Below, piece by piece: positions 34,983 to 44,536 of a stretch of 64,000 nt of DNA (its first letter is position 1; each line of letters opens with the position of its first letter). The translations under genes and the position numbers were made by a program. The stretch is from JAAYRQ01 sp035647235 (GTDB taxonomy: Bacteria; Bacillota; Syntrophomonadia; Syntrophomonadales; Syntrophomonadaceae): NCBI GenBank assembly GCA_964514235.1, contig CAZEPV010000007.1, positions 41,452 through 105,451 of the forward strand. The letters run 5' to 3'. The notes below the pieces were generated by a model. The model did no database searches, was not told the origin of the DNA, and was given only the letters and a program-made list of their open reading frames with translations.

Positions 34983-36218
34983 ATGGAAATAAGGGTTAGT
35001 GGGCCAGTTAGGCTGAAAGGGGAAGTTGAAGTCAGTTCCTCAAAAAATGCTATTTTACCTATTCTAGCTGCCTCGCTTTTATCTGAAGAGGAAGTAATTA
35101 TTAATAAGGTGCCCAACATCAAAGATGTGCAAGTGATATTACAGTTATTCAAAGCAATGGGGGTTAACGTTAGGAGTGAGGCAGATAAAATTCATATCAA
35201 GGGCTTACCCCAATATCATGCTCCCCCGTATGATTTAGTTAGACAAATAAGGGCCTCATTTCTAGTAATGGGTCCACTTCTAGCTAGGTTAGGGGAAGTA
35301 AATGTATCATTGCCAGGGGGATGTGCCATAGGGACCAGACCAATTGATTTGCACTTAAAAGGTTTTGAGGCACTAGGGGCAGGTATAGGATTGCATGGTG
35401 GTGAAATAGTGGCAGAGGCTAGGAAACTATACGGGAATCATATTTATTTAGATTTTCCAAGTGTAGGGGCTACGGAGAATTTAATGATGGCAGCAGTCTT
35501 AGCCCATGGTACAAGTTATATTGAAAATGCGGCTTTGGAACCCGAAGTAGTTGATTTGGCAAACTTTATAAATCAAATGGGTGGAAAAGTTTACGGTGCT
35601 GGTACTAATGTAATTAAAATCGAAGGTGTGGAAGAATTACATGGGCTTGATTATACCCCGATTGCGGATCGCATAGAAGCTGGGACTTATATGGTAGCTG
35701 CAGCTGCGACAGGCGGCAATGTCTTAATCAAGAATGTTATACCAGAACATATCAAAGCCATTACAGCAAAACTAACTGAAACTGGCGCCACAGTGGAAGA
35801 ATTGGATGATAGTGTTATAGTAAAAAGGGATAGGCCTATAAAACCAGTCTATATTAAGACTCTACCCTATCCAGGGTTTCCTACCGACATGCAGGCGCAA
35901 TTTATGGCCTATTTAAGTTGTGCTGATGGCAGTAGTGTAATTACAGAATCGGTTTTTGAAAATAGATTTATGCATGTCTCAGAATTATTAAGGATGGGGG
36001 CCCAGATTAAAACAGAAGGGCGTACTGCCATAATCAAAGGAATTCCTGAACTTACTAACGCTAATGTTAAAGCCTCAGATTTAAGGGCTGGTGCAGCCTT
36101 AATCATTGCTGCTATGGTCGCGAGGGGTGATACAACTATCAGCAATAGTGAGCATATATATAGGGGTTATGAAAATATAATAGAAAAACTAAGAAATCTT
36201 GGGGCAATCATTACTTAA
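34983..36218 (+). CDS. murA: UDP-N-acetylglucosamine 1-carboxyvinyltransferase
   Basis: First committed step of peptidoglycan synthesis, target of fosfomycin. 411 residues from ATG 34983; MEIRVSG matches the family start. A TTG at 34974 lies only 4 bases from the ribosome site and is a less likely alternative. K21-N22 and the active-site cysteine C114 in LPGGCAIGTRP are present, so it should be fosfomycin-sensitive in principle. Only murA copy in the window. Confidence 0.95.
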   Translation: MEIRVSGPVRLKGEVEVSSSKNAILPILAASLLSEEEVIINKVPNIKDVQVILQLFKAMGVNVRSEADKIHIKGLPQYHAPPYDLVRQIRASFLVMGPLLARLGEVNVSLPGGCAIGTRPIDLHLKGFEALGAGIGLHGGEIVAEARKLYGNHIYLDFPSVGATENLMMAAVLAHGTSYIENAALEPEVVDLANFINQMGGKVYGAGTNVIKIEGVEELHGLDYTPIADRIEAGTYMVAAAATGGNVLIKNVIPEHIKAITAKLTETGATVEELDDSVIVKRDRPIKPVYIKTLPYPGFPTDMQAQFMAYLSCADGSSVITESVFENRFMHVSELLRMGAQIKTEGRTAIIKGIPELTNANVKASDLRAGAALIIAAMVARGDTTISNSEHIYRGYENIIEKLRNLGAIIT

Positions 36219-36239
36219 ATATCATAGCAATGATTGTCC
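36202..36239. terminator. Possible bidirectional hairpin between convergent murA and spoIID
   Basis: gggcaatcatt / aatgattgtcc, 11 bp with one G-U pair, 16-base loop, no T-tract. The left arm lies inside the end of murA. Confidence 0.35.
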
Positions 36240-36265
36240 TACCTATTCCTTATCATAAAAAGATT

Positions 36266-37189
36266 TTAAGTATCTATTTTAAAAATTTGTATTTGGCTAT
36301 AATAGTATTTCAGTATTTCTTTATAGTCCTTTCCTTCTTGGGCTAGGCCATTGGCTCCACATTGGCACAAGCCCACCCCGTGTCCATAACCACAAGTTGT
36401 AACAATTAATTCATCTCTATCTAAAAATATATTTTTAATCCAGCTAGAAGGCAGATTAAGTATGCCCCTTATTTTTATGGTGCTAATCTTATAGTCTCCA
36501 ATACTTACTTCTTTGGAGCGGCCAGATTTGTTTTTGCTTATAATAATTTTTTGCTTTGGGGTAAGATTGACTTGGCCTATACTGGAGAAGTCCTGGTAAG
36601 AGAATACTTGCCTAGTTTCATAATACTTGGATGCCTTACAATAGGGGCAAGATTTTGATTGTAGGTAGGCTAGCTCATTACCCCAGGTTTCCTCAGCACT
36701 AGCTGTCCGCCCCCCACAAGTGGAATGGTATAAAGCATCAATAGGCATACCAGCATATAGCATGATTACCCCTTTTGTATCGGTTACTGCCTTTTTTACT
36801 TTGTTATATAATTTTTTGCTTTGATAAGGATGTCTTTCATAAAATTCATTTTCCGTAATATAGGCTTGGCAAGAATTTATATCATCAGATAAGTCAGCTT
36901 TTTTAGGATAGGGGTGCCCATCAATTATTTTTTTAATGGCATAAGTCCTGGCACATACGGCTTGTGCCTTGAGAGCCTCTATCTCGAAACTAGACGGCAT
37001 TTCCGCAGCCACACATCCTACTAGATAATCCTCGAGATCCAGCTTAATTACCCTATTTTCACCACTTAAAAATAGGCTGACTTGAGCTTGTCCAATCGGT
37101 TTAGCTCTATGACAGCTCTTGACCCCTAATAGGATTAAAATAAAAATAAGCCCTAGGCTAAGTAAAATAAAAATTTGCTTTTTCTTCAT
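36266..37189 (-). CDS. spoIID: Stage II sporulation protein D
   Basis: Membrane-anchored lytic transglycosylase of the engulfment DMP complex, which removes septal peptidoglycan during sporulation. 307 residues with an N-terminal membrane helix (5-23), the catalytic glutamate in GCVAAEMPSSF (E63) and STCGGRTASAEETWG, plus C-terminal GYGHGVGLCQCGA. It lies on the reverse strand, unlike in Bacillus, where it follows murAA in the same direction. Confidence 0.95.
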   Translation of the reverse strand: MKKKQIFILLSLGLIFILILLGVKSCHRAKPIGQAQVSLFLSGENRVIKLDLEDYLVGCVAAEMPSSFEIEALKAQAVCARTYAIKKIIDGHPYPKKADLSDDINSCQAYITENEFYERHPYQSKKLYNKVKKAVTDTKGVIMLYAGMPIDALYHSTCGGRTASAEETWGNELAYLQSKSCPYCKASKYYETRQVFSYQDFSSIGQVNLTPKQKIIISKNKSGRSKEVSIGDYKISTIKIRGILNLPSSWIKNIFLDRDELIVTTCGYGHGVGLCQCGANGLAQEGKDYKEILKYYYSQIQIFKIDT

Positions 37190-37275
37190 AATGTAATATA
37201 TAGAACAGAAGAGTAAGATATTACATTTGATTTTATGCTAATATTATAAAAGCCATCAAACTACTAGGAGGACTT

Positions 37276-38805
37276 ATGTTTAGACATTTTAAATTAATCG
37301 GAATCATTTTTTTAATAACTATATTGTTTTTTAACCCTAACAATCATTATTGGGGTCAGGATAGGGATATGGTGGAATCAGAAGAATTAACTTACATAGC
37401 CCGAGACTATAGCTTAGTTTTACCCTCGGGTTATACTGAAATAGACACATCCTATATGGATTTGGTGCCGAGCTTTACTAATGGACAATCTGTAATTAAG
37501 ATATTTGTCCAACCTTTAAGTGGAAGTCTAAGTTTTACATCTTATGTAAGTTACGGCAACTTGTCAGCCCAAAAGGGTAGGGCTAATTTTAAAATAGTTA
37601 ATGAGGATAGCGGATATACAGGTGAATGTTTTTATAAATTGGTGGAGTATTATCGCCCTCTTATAAAAAATAGGGCTAATGATATGAATTTTTACCAAGA
37701 AATACACTTGCATGATAAAAGTAAAAACAAAGTAATAACTATATGGTCAAAGAGTGCTGATATGGATCAGTGGCTAATGAAAAGGGATGTAGATTTCCTA
37801 TTAGAAAATATAAAATTGCAGACTAATCAAGTCAAACTAGCTCCTACAGCAAAAAAGGAATTAACTAATTATCATATTAATTATCAGGGTTTAACTACTG
37901 AACTTGACATAGCTGCAGGCCAAACCATGTGGGGTAGGTTTTTTCCCGGTGTGCCTTTTTATCACGGCAATTATCCTTATATGTTAGAATCGGAAAAAAA
38001 TTTAGCACATAAATTTCAATTTATTATGTCTTATGCTACTTTCCCAGTAGATGGCCCTTTCCCTGAAAATGAAATTAGGCAAATTTACCAAGATGGGCGT
38101 ATATTTATGTTGACTTTGCAACCCTTTGATCCAGAAGAACCAGATCTTTCTTGGGTGGGACTTTTGGAAATTTTAGCTGGACAGCACGATGAGGTCCTTA
38201 AAGAATGGGCAGAGGGTTTAAAAGGAATAGGTGAGCCCGTATTCGTCCGTCCTTTGAATGAAATGAATGGGGATTGGGATCCATGGTGTACTTGGTTTTA
38301 CGGTAAAGATAATGATCTCTTTATCGAGGCCTGGCAATATATTTATGATATTTTTAAAGCCGAAGGTGGGGAGAACCTATATTTTGTCTGGAACCCACAC
38401 GACCGTTCCTATCCCGATTTTACTTGGAATAGTCCCCATTTATACTACCCTGGAGATGAATATGTGGAATGGATAGGTTTAACTGGCTACAATAATGGAA
38501 CTAGTTTTAAAGGTGATGTCTGGCGAGGCTTTAAGGAAATATATGATCCCCTATATGCAGATTATATGAAGCGTTATGGGGATAAGCCCTTTATGATAAC
38601 CGAATTTTCCTGTAATGAAGTAGGGGGTTCCAAAGCAGAATGGCTCCATGAATGTATGGATGCCCTTAATGGAAATCGTTACCCTAATATTAGAATTGTT
38701 AATTGGTTTGATGGACAAGATGGGGCTTGGCAATATCAAATAAACTCGTCCTCCGAAGCCTTCCGAGCTTTTTATGCAGGTTTAAAACTAGATAACTTCT
38801 TATAA
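37276..38805 (+). CDS. GH26-like glycoside hydrolase with N-terminal domain
   Basis: 509 residues: signal/membrane segment (6-22), an N-terminal beta-rich region (about 40-190), then a TIM-barrel resembling GH26 (beta-mannanase family). The acid/base is E329 in VRPLNEMNGDWDPW and the nucleophile E443 in FMITEFSCNE, the canonical spacing. The substrate is uncertain: GH26 includes beta-mannanases and lichenases. The gene lies between spoIID and spoIIID, where Bacillus has spoIIQ, so it may act on spore or cell-surface glycan, but this is inference. Confidence 0.8.
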   Translation: MFRHFKLIGIIFLITILFFNPNNHYWGQDRDMVESEELTYIARDYSLVLPSGYTEIDTSYMDLVPSFTNGQSVIKIFVQPLSGSLSFTSYVSYGNLSAQKGRANFKIVNEDSGYTGECFYKLVEYYRPLIKNRANDMNFYQEIHLHDKSKNKVITIWSKSADMDQWLMKRDVDFLLENIKLQTNQVKLAPTAKKELTNYHINYQGLTTELDIAAGQTMWGRFFPGVPFYHGNYPYMLESEKNLAHKFQFIMSYATFPVDGPFPENEIRQIYQDGRIFMLTLQPFDPEEPDLSWVGLLEILAGQHDEVLKEWAEGLKGIGEPVFVRPLNEMNGDWDPWCTWFYGKDNDLFIEAWQYIYDIFKAEGGENLYFVWNPHDRSYPDFTWNSPHLYYPGDEYVEWIGLTGYNNGTSFKGDVWRGFKEIYDPLYADYMKRYGDKPFMITEFSCNEVGGSKAEWLHECMDALNGNRYPNIRIVNWFDGQDGAWQYQINSSSEAFRAFYAGLKLDNFL

Positions 38806-38879
38806 AAACAAATTACCTGGTTCTAAGACTTACTTGACCTTGAATATATTGGTATAAACTTATTCAGGGAGAGAAGTCG

Positions 38880-39149
38880 ATGCAGAATTATATTCGCAAA
38901 AGGGCCGTCAAAGTAGCTAATCATATTTTGCAAACTTCGGATACGGTAAGAAAAACAGCTGAAATATTTGGGATTAGTAAAAGTACAGTCCATAAAGATG
39001 TTTCTGAAAGGTTACCCAGAATAAATCGGGACTTAGCAGCCCAGGTTAAAGTTGTCTTAGAACAAAATAAAGCTGAAAGGCATATCAGGGGTGGGGAGGC
39101 CACCCGTAAAAAATATGCTGAAATTTCCCTAGGCAATAAAAATATTTAA
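38880..39149 (+). CDS. spoIIID: Sporulation transcription factor SpoIIID
   Basis: 89 residues; a helix-turn-helix regulator of the mother cell programme under sigma E. HTH: TVRKTAEIFGISKSTVHKDV; basic C-terminus with GGEATRKKYAE. Directly precedes mbl, as in Bacillus. ATG start after ggagag. Confidence 0.95.
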   Translation: MQNYIRKRAVKVANHILQTSDTVRKTAEIFGISKSTVHKDVSERLPRINRDLAAQVKVVLEQNKAERHIRGGEATRKKYAEISLGNKNI

Positions 39150-39222
39150 ATGGCAAAATCCCGTAACAAAAGGTAAAATAATGTTATAGCATGAAAAAAA
39201 TTGTAGGGAGGGCCTTGCTATA

Positions 39223-40251
39223 ATGTTTTTTGTGGAAGATATTGGGATTGATCTGGGGACTGCTAGTGTATTAGTTTTCAAAAAAGGTAAAGGAATTATT
39301 CTACATGAGCCATCAGTGGTCGCATACGATAAGACCACCAATAAGGTTATTGCAGTAGGGGAGGAAGCTCGGCAGATGCTTGGCAGGACTCCTGGACATA
39401 TAGTTGCAGTAAGACCTTTAAAAGATGGAGTCATAGCAGATTATGATATGACTGAAAAAATGTTGACTCATTTTATGCGAAAAGCCATGGGTAAAAAGTT
39501 GTTTTTCAAACCTAGGGTAATTGTTTGCATACCGACTGGCTCAACCGATGTGGAGGAAAGGGCTGTAAAACAGGCTACTTTATCCTCTGGGGCTAGGCAA
39601 TCATTTATTATTGAAGAACCATTATCAGCCGCCTTGGGTGCAGGTATTAACATTTCTGAAGCTACTGGAAATATGGTAGTAGATATCGGTGGTGGTACTA
39701 CTGATATTGCAGTTCTATCTTTAGGTGGTATAGTATGCAATACTTCCCTCAGGCTTGGGGGGGACAAGTTTGATGAAGCCTTTATAAGGTATATCCGCAG
39801 GGAATATAATCTTATGATTGGGGACAGGACTGCAGAGGAACTTAAATTAAGAGTCGGTACTGCCCATGTAAATGATAAAAACCGTCTTAATAGTATGGAT
39901 GTAAAAGGTCGGGATTTAGTAACTGGCTTACCCAAAATAGTTAATATTACTGCGGAACAGACTTGGCTAGCCTTAAAGGATACGGTCCAAGTAATAATTG
40001 ATGGGGTGAAAAGTGTCTTAGAGTCTACCCCACCTGAACTAGCTGCAGATATTATCAATAATGGTATTGTGATGACGGGGGGCGGCTCTTTATTAGATGG
40101 CTTAGATATTCTACTTTCTCACGAAACTAATTTGCCCGTACATATAGCTGATGATGCCATTTCATGTGTCGCTAAGGGAACTGGTAGGGCCCTGCGGGAA
40201 ATATCGGTTATCTCTCAAGCTAGAAATAAAAGGGCTAAATGGTTAATGTAA
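39223..40251 (+). CDS. mbl: MreB-like actin, Mbl type
   Basis: 342 residues. Actin-fold filament that organises cell-wall elongation. Phosphate-1 DIGIDLGTASVLVF, phosphate-2 VVDIGGGTTDIAVLS, adenosine motif TGGGSLLDG. Called Mbl from its place after spoIIID rather than from sequence alone. Confidence 0.92.
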   Translation: MFFVEDIGIDLGTASVLVFKKGKGIILHEPSVVAYDKTTNKVIAVGEEARQMLGRTPGHIVAVRPLKDGVIADYDMTEKMLTHFMRKAMGKKLFFKPRVIVCIPTGSTDVEERAVKQATLSSGARQSFIIEEPLSAALGAGINISEATGNMVVDIGGGTTDIAVLSLGGIVCNTSLRLGGDKFDEAFIRYIRREYNLMIGDRTAEELKLRVGTAHVNDKNRLNSMDVKGRDLVTGLPKIVNITAEQTWLALKDTVQVIIDGVKSVLESTPPELAADIINNGIVMTGGGSLLDGLDILLSHETNLPVHIADDAISCVAKGTGRALREISVISQARNKRAKWLM

Positions 40252-40317
40252 ACTAAAGGTTTTCTGCCTTTACCCCGATAATAATATTAATATATATCCT
40301 GCATGGAGGAATCTAAA

Positions 40318-41097
40318 TTGATTAAAGGACTGTATACAGCGGGTTCAGGAATGATGTTGCAAATGGCTAAACAAGATATTATTTCTAATAATATTGCTAA
40401 TGTTAATTCGGCTGGTTATAAAAAGTCAGTTGCAGTTTCACAAGCTTTTCCTAATATGCTGATGGCACGAATAGGTGAAAATGAAAAGACTAATTACGCT
40501 ACATATACCCCCTTACCCATGAAAATTATTGGTGGACTGGGTACTGGGGCAGTATTAGGTGGTGTATATACTGACTTTGCCATAGGCAATTTTAAGAATA
40601 CTGAGATAACTACTGATTTTGCTATTGGTAATGAGGAGGGGTTTTTTGTCGTAGAAACACCACAAGGCGAGGCCTTTACCAGGGATGGGGAATTCAAATT
40701 AACCCCCGAATTCATGTTAACCGATAAAAATGGTTATCCAGTTATAGATATTTATGATGATTATATATATTTAGATAGTGATGATATAAGTGTGGATAGT
40801 AATGGTATTATTACTATGGATGGGGATGAATTGACCCAGTTTAAGATAGTCTTTTTTGAGGAAAAGGATGAATTGGAGAAAATAGGCAGCAACCTATTAA
40901 GGACAGATGTAGCTTATAATGAGTTAGAGGATCCAGACATTGTCCAAGGCTTTATTGAGGAATCGAATGTTAATGTGGTGCAGGAAATGGTTTCTTTAAT
41001 TAGTGTAGTTCGAAATTACGAGGCATTGCAAAAAGTAGTCCAATCTGAAGACGAAATGACTCAGATAGCCATAGATAAAGTCGGCAGCACTATGTAG
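40318..41097 (+). CDS. flhO: Flagellar hook-basal body rod protein, FlhO/FlgF type
   Basis: 259 residues from TTG 40318, after ggagga; an upstream in-frame ATG (40303) overlaps the ribosome site. N-terminal IKGLYTAGSGMMLQM followed by NNIANVNSAGYKK and the C-terminal VNVVQEMVSLISVVRNYEA are the two rod-protein regions that pair in the mature rod. In Bacillus two such genes (flhO-flhP) follow mbl; here only one does. Confidence 0.9.
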   Translation: MIKGLYTAGSGMMLQMAKQDIISNNIANVNSAGYKKSVAVSQAFPNMLMARIGENEKTNYATYTPLPMKIIGGLGTGAVLGGVYTDFAIGNFKNTEITTDFAIGNEEGFFVVETPQGEAFTRDGEFKLTPEFMLTDKNGYPVIDIYDDYIYLDSDDISVDSNGIITMDGDELTQFKIVFFEEKDELEKIGSNLLRTDVAYNELEDPDIVQGFIEESNVNVVQEMVSLISVVRNYEALQKVVQSEDEMTQIAIDKVGSTM

Positions 41098-41109
41098 TGA
41101 AAAATAATT

Positions 41110-41140
41110 ACCGCCCTTTTGAAAATGGGGCGGTTTTTCT
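41110..41140 (+). terminator. Terminator after the flagellar gene
   Basis: accgccc / gggcggt stem, 11-base loop, T-rich tail. Confidence 0.75.
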
Positions 41141-41279
41141 TTTCTAAGCAGGAAAAAATAGTGTAAATGGGTAAAGTATTAAGGGGGCATAAAAGAAAAA
41201 AACAGTATCCATTACCCCGTCCCACGACAAGAATGGCAGCTAACTGGAAATATATATTTTATATAAGAGGTTTTGTAAT

Positions 41280-42020
41280 ATGGATAATAGGATTAGGGCT
41301 AATGTTTTAGATTGCTATATAGATACACTAGATACAGATGGAGCAATGGCAAAAGTAGCAGAATTTATTGCGGCTAGAAAACCTAGACATGTAATAACCC
41401 TAAACGCGGAAATAGTATATCTAGCCAGGAAAAATAAAGAATTAAAAGATATTATTAATCAAGCTGATTTAGTAACCCCAGATGGTATAGGCATAGTCTG
41501 GGCAGCCCGTAAATTAGGCTGGGGGATAAAGGAAAGGGTTACAGGTATAGATATGGTTAATAATATCTGTAGCCTAGCTAGCCAAAAGGGCTGGGGTATA
41601 TACTTACTAGGCGCTCACCCTACTGTGGTAGAAAAGGCAGCTGGCAACTTGCGTCAGCATTATCCGCAGCTAAAGATAGTTGGAACTAGGGATGGATATT
41701 TTACTGAAAAGGAAATTCCACCTATATTAGAAGATATCAAAAAGTCTAGTCCAGATATATTGTTGGTCGCATTAGGGGCCCCCAAGCAGGAATTTTTCAT
41801 TTCTAAATATAAGGGGGAATTAGGCATCCCTGTCTCAGTAGGGGTAGGGGGGAGTTTTGATGTAATTGCAGAGGTAAAGAAACGAGCCCCTGAATTTATG
41901 ATAAAACTTAATTTAGAATGGTTTTATCGCTTAATTACTGAGCCATCGAGGATAAGGCGCCAGCTTGTTTTACCTAAATTTGTAATGGCAGTTTTAAGGC
42001 AAGGAAAAAAAAGAGTTTAG
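41280..42020 (+). CDS. WecG/TagA-family glycosyltransferase
   Basis: 246 residues with the family motif VTPDGIGIVWAARKLGWG and FLVGVGG-type SVGVGGSFDVIAE near the C-terminus. Enzymes of this family add ManNAc to undecaprenyl-PP-GlcNAc for wall teichoic acid or other surface polymers. ATG after aagagg. The next gene starts 35 bases downstream. The exact acceptor is unknown. Confidence 0.88.
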   Translation: MDNRIRANVLDCYIDTLDTDGAMAKVAEFIAARKPRHVITLNAEIVYLARKNKELKDIINQADLVTPDGIGIVWAARKLGWGIKERVTGIDMVNNICSLASQKGWGIYLLGAHPTVVEKAAGNLRQHYPQLKIVGTRDGYFTEKEIPPILEDIKKSSPDILLVALGAPKQEFFISKYKGELGIPVSVGVGGSFDVIAEVKKRAPEFMIKLNLEWFYRLITEPSRIRRQLVLPKFVMAVLRQGKKRV

Positions 42021-42055
42021 TTTTAAATGTTTAAGTTCGCTTAGGGGGGTTGAAG

Positions 42056-44179
42056 ATGGAAGATATTTTTGCTCTAGATATAGGTACGAGAAAAATAGTG
42101 GGACTAATTATGGAAAAACAGGAAGACAATTATGTAGTTTTAGACAGTGAAATGTTAGAACATAAAACTAGGGCTATGATAGATGGACAAATACACGATG
42201 TAGAGGCGGTAGCAAATTCCATTCAGTCAATAAAAGCCGCCCTAGAAAGCAGGTTAAAAATTACTATAAAGGAAGGGGCAGTAGCAGCTGCTGGTCGTTC
42301 CTTGAAAACTTCTCTTGCTAGCGCCAATTATACAAGATCAGTATTAGATGAAGTAAGTAAGGAAGAAGTATTGGCTCTAGAGGTAGAGGCAGTACAAAAA
42401 GCCCAATATAAATTGGCAGAAAAGGGCCAAAGGGACAAGTCTAACTACGAGTTTTTTTGTGTGGGCTATAGTGTAGCCAGCTACACCCTAGATGGCCAAG
42501 AGATTGGCAGCTTAGTTGGGCAAATAGGTAAAGAAATAAGTGTAGAAGTTATTGCTACTTTTTTACCTAGGGTAGTGGTAGATAGTCTATTTTCATCCTT
42601 AAAAAGGGCCGATTTAGATATTTATAGCCTAACTTTAGAGCCCATAGCAGCCCTGTCAGTGGCCATTCCCCCCAATATGAGATTGCTGAATTTGGCTTTA
42701 GTGGATATAGGGGCAGGTACAGCGGATATAGCCATAGTTAAAAATGGTAAAATCTATGCTTATGCTATGGTTCCCATGGGGGGCGATAAAATAACCGAAT
42801 TTATTGCTAATGAGTACTTATTAGATTTTGATTGTGCGGAAACCCTAAAACGCCAATTAGGCCAGCATGAGATAGTAAAGTTTGTCGATATTTTGGGCAA
42901 TGAAAACATGCTTGAATCTGTACAAATAAGGGAGAAAATTCAGTATACGATAGAGGATTTGGTAAAGCAAATTGCCCAAAACATATGCGAACTAAACCAG
43001 GATAAACCCGATGCCGTTATTTTAGTAGGCGGGGGCAGTTTAACCCCTGGCTTGTCGACTATATTAGCTGATAAGTTAAATTTATCTGCTAATCGAGTCG
43101 GCTTCCGCGATATTAGCAGTATGGGGAACCTTAGGGCTGATTTTGAATTTTTAAATGGGGCCCAAGGTATGACCCCTTTGGGCATCGCATATAACTGCTT
43201 TGTATCTAATAAGGTCCCCTTTATAAAAGTAAAGGTTAATAGCCAGGAAGTAGTATTATGGAACCCAGGCCAAATTACGGTTGCCCAGGCCTTACTAAGC
43301 ACAGGTATATCACTTAGCAACATATATGGTAAGCCAGGACTGGGTAAAACTATTGAAATAAATGGGGTGGTTAAATCCTTCAAGGGCCAAATGGGGATTA
43401 TGCCAATTATTAAAGTCAATAAACAAGATAGCTCATTGGATGATATTATCCAGGATGGCGATATTATCGAATTTGTTAAAGGGGTAGATGGGCAAGATGC
43501 AGTAGTAAAATTAGCAGATTTACTAGCTGCAAGTTCTGCAGGTTATGTATATGTAAATGATGAAAAAGTTAAATTAGAGCCGATAGTATTTATAAATGGC
43601 AAAAAGGGAAACTATGATGAAGAAATCCCCGATCGGGCTAAAATTGAGTTTTATACGGAAAATAGTATCCACAACATCTTATTATTACATGGTGTCCCCC
43701 AAGACTATTTAAGGGAAAAGTCTTTGACTTATTACCTAAATGGGGAATTAAAGGATTTCAAATGCTCCCCCATCGAGGTCATGATAGATGGAAAAGTCCA
43801 GGAAATAGATGATGAAATAGCCCCTAATTCTAAAATCTATTACACTTATCAGAATTTAAAACCCAAAATTAAGGATGTATTACATAAGCAAGGTACCAGC
43901 CAGATTACCATTGATTTTAATGGGGAGAGTGTAACCCTGCAAGGTACTATGGTTAAAGTGAAGTCTGCTGGGCAGTTAGTAAGTATTGAGGAAGAATTAA
44001 CCGATGGGATGAGGCTGGAAATAGATAATACTAAAAACTCTGCAATATTCAGTGATGTGTTTAGATTAGTAGATATTGAACCAACTACGGGTAGGTTAAA
44101 TATGAAAGTAAATGGTGAAAAAGCTGGATTTACTACCCCGATCTTTGAGGGGAGTAAGGTTGAACTATCTTGGGAGTAG
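42056..44179 (+). CDS. FtsA/PilM-like actin-fold protein with five C-terminal repeats
   Basis: 707 residues from ATG 42056 (aggggggttg upstream; an in-frame TTG at 42050 lies on the ribosome site). The N-terminal half is an FtsA-type ATPase: FALDIGTRKIVGL, VDIGAGTADIAI and ILVGGGSLTPGL. From about residue 380 onward the protein is a set of beta-rich modules, each with an N-G or N-D turn at N436, N501, N562, N622 and N686 (about 60-65 residues apart), ending in acidic turns such as IIQDGDIIEF, and resembling beta-grasp folds. It has no FtsA membrane-targeting C-terminal helix that I can see. The function is unknown; context is tagA upstream and a strong terminator downstream. Confidence 0.7.
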   Translation: MEDIFALDIGTRKIVGLIMEKQEDNYVVLDSEMLEHKTRAMIDGQIHDVEAVANSIQSIKAALESRLKITIKEGAVAAAGRSLKTSLASANYTRSVLDEVSKEEVLALEVEAVQKAQYKLAEKGQRDKSNYEFFCVGYSVASYTLDGQEIGSLVGQIGKEISVEVIATFLPRVVVDSLFSSLKRADLDIYSLTLEPIAALSVAIPPNMRLLNLALVDIGAGTADIAIVKNGKIYAYAMVPMGGDKITEFIANEYLLDFDCAETLKRQLGQHEIVKFVDILGNENMLESVQIREKIQYTIEDLVKQIAQNICELNQDKPDAVILVGGGSLTPGLSTILADKLNLSANRVGFRDISSMGNLRADFEFLNGAQGMTPLGIAYNCFVSNKVPFIKVKVNSQEVVLWNPGQITVAQALLSTGISLSNIYGKPGLGKTIEINGVVKSFKGQMGIMPIIKVNKQDSSLDDIIQDGDIIEFVKGVDGQDAVVKLADLLAASSAGYVYVNDEKVKLEPIVFINGKKGNYDEEIPDRAKIEFYTENSIHNILLLHGVPQDYLREKSLTYYLNGELKDFKCSPIEVMIDGKVQEIDDEIAPNSKIYYTYQNLKPKIKDVLHKQGTSQITIDFNGESVTLQGTMVKVKSAGQLVSIEEELTDGMRLEIDNTKNSAIFSDVFRLVDIEPTTGRLNMKVNGEKAGFTTPIFEGSKVELSWE

Positions 44180-44193
44180 ACAAAGCTGAAAAT

Positions 44194-44230
44194 TAGAAAG
44201 CCTGCCCGGAGGGCAGGCTTTCTAATTTCA
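44194..44230 (+). terminator. Terminator after the FtsA-like gene
   Basis: 14-bp perfect stem (tagaaagcctgccc / gggcaggctttcta), GGA loop. The T-run is interrupted but the stem is very strong; may be bidirectional. Confidence 0.8.
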
Positions 44231-44345
44231 ATTTTTAATTAAGAATTATGGGTGCGCCCATAGGGGGAAGGTTCTTTCCTGCCAGGAAGGGTTAAGACTC
44301 TCCGCTATTCGCTCAGAGTGACATCACCTAGAAATAGGGGAGATA
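44230..44345. repeat. Dispersed palindromic repeat, half copy 4, with adjacent AT-rich and hairpin words
   Basis: Right half of the GTCATCC family (ggttaagactctccgct...gctcagagtgac, ending at 44322); the left end is replaced by ATGGG-TGCG-CCCAT (44248-44261), and the AT word aatttttaattaagaatt precedes it. Confidence 0.6.
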
Positions 44346-44500
44346 AGATGTAGGAAAGAAAAACCCCCTTTTTTTTGTTTGCATTCACCAGAGAATTTGG
44401 GTTTATTTCTTAGGAAAGTGGAAAAAATAGAAAAGAAGCGCATTGGTTAATAATAGTCAAATAATTTAATATCTTAGTCATATTCTCGGGATTTTAGGAT

Positions 44501-44528
44501 TTGCATTAAATTGGATTAGGCGTAAAAT
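44501..44528 (+). promoter_or_regulatory. Promoter for ctsR operon
   Basis: TTGCAT (44501-44506), 16-base spacer, TAAAAT (44523-44528). The rest of the region from 44346 to 44585 holds no gene. Confidence 0.6.
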
Positions 44529-44536
44529 ATAATTAA

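Noticed and set aside
39468..40058. 196-residue reverse ORF over mbl
   Set aside because: Antisense shadow of mbl.
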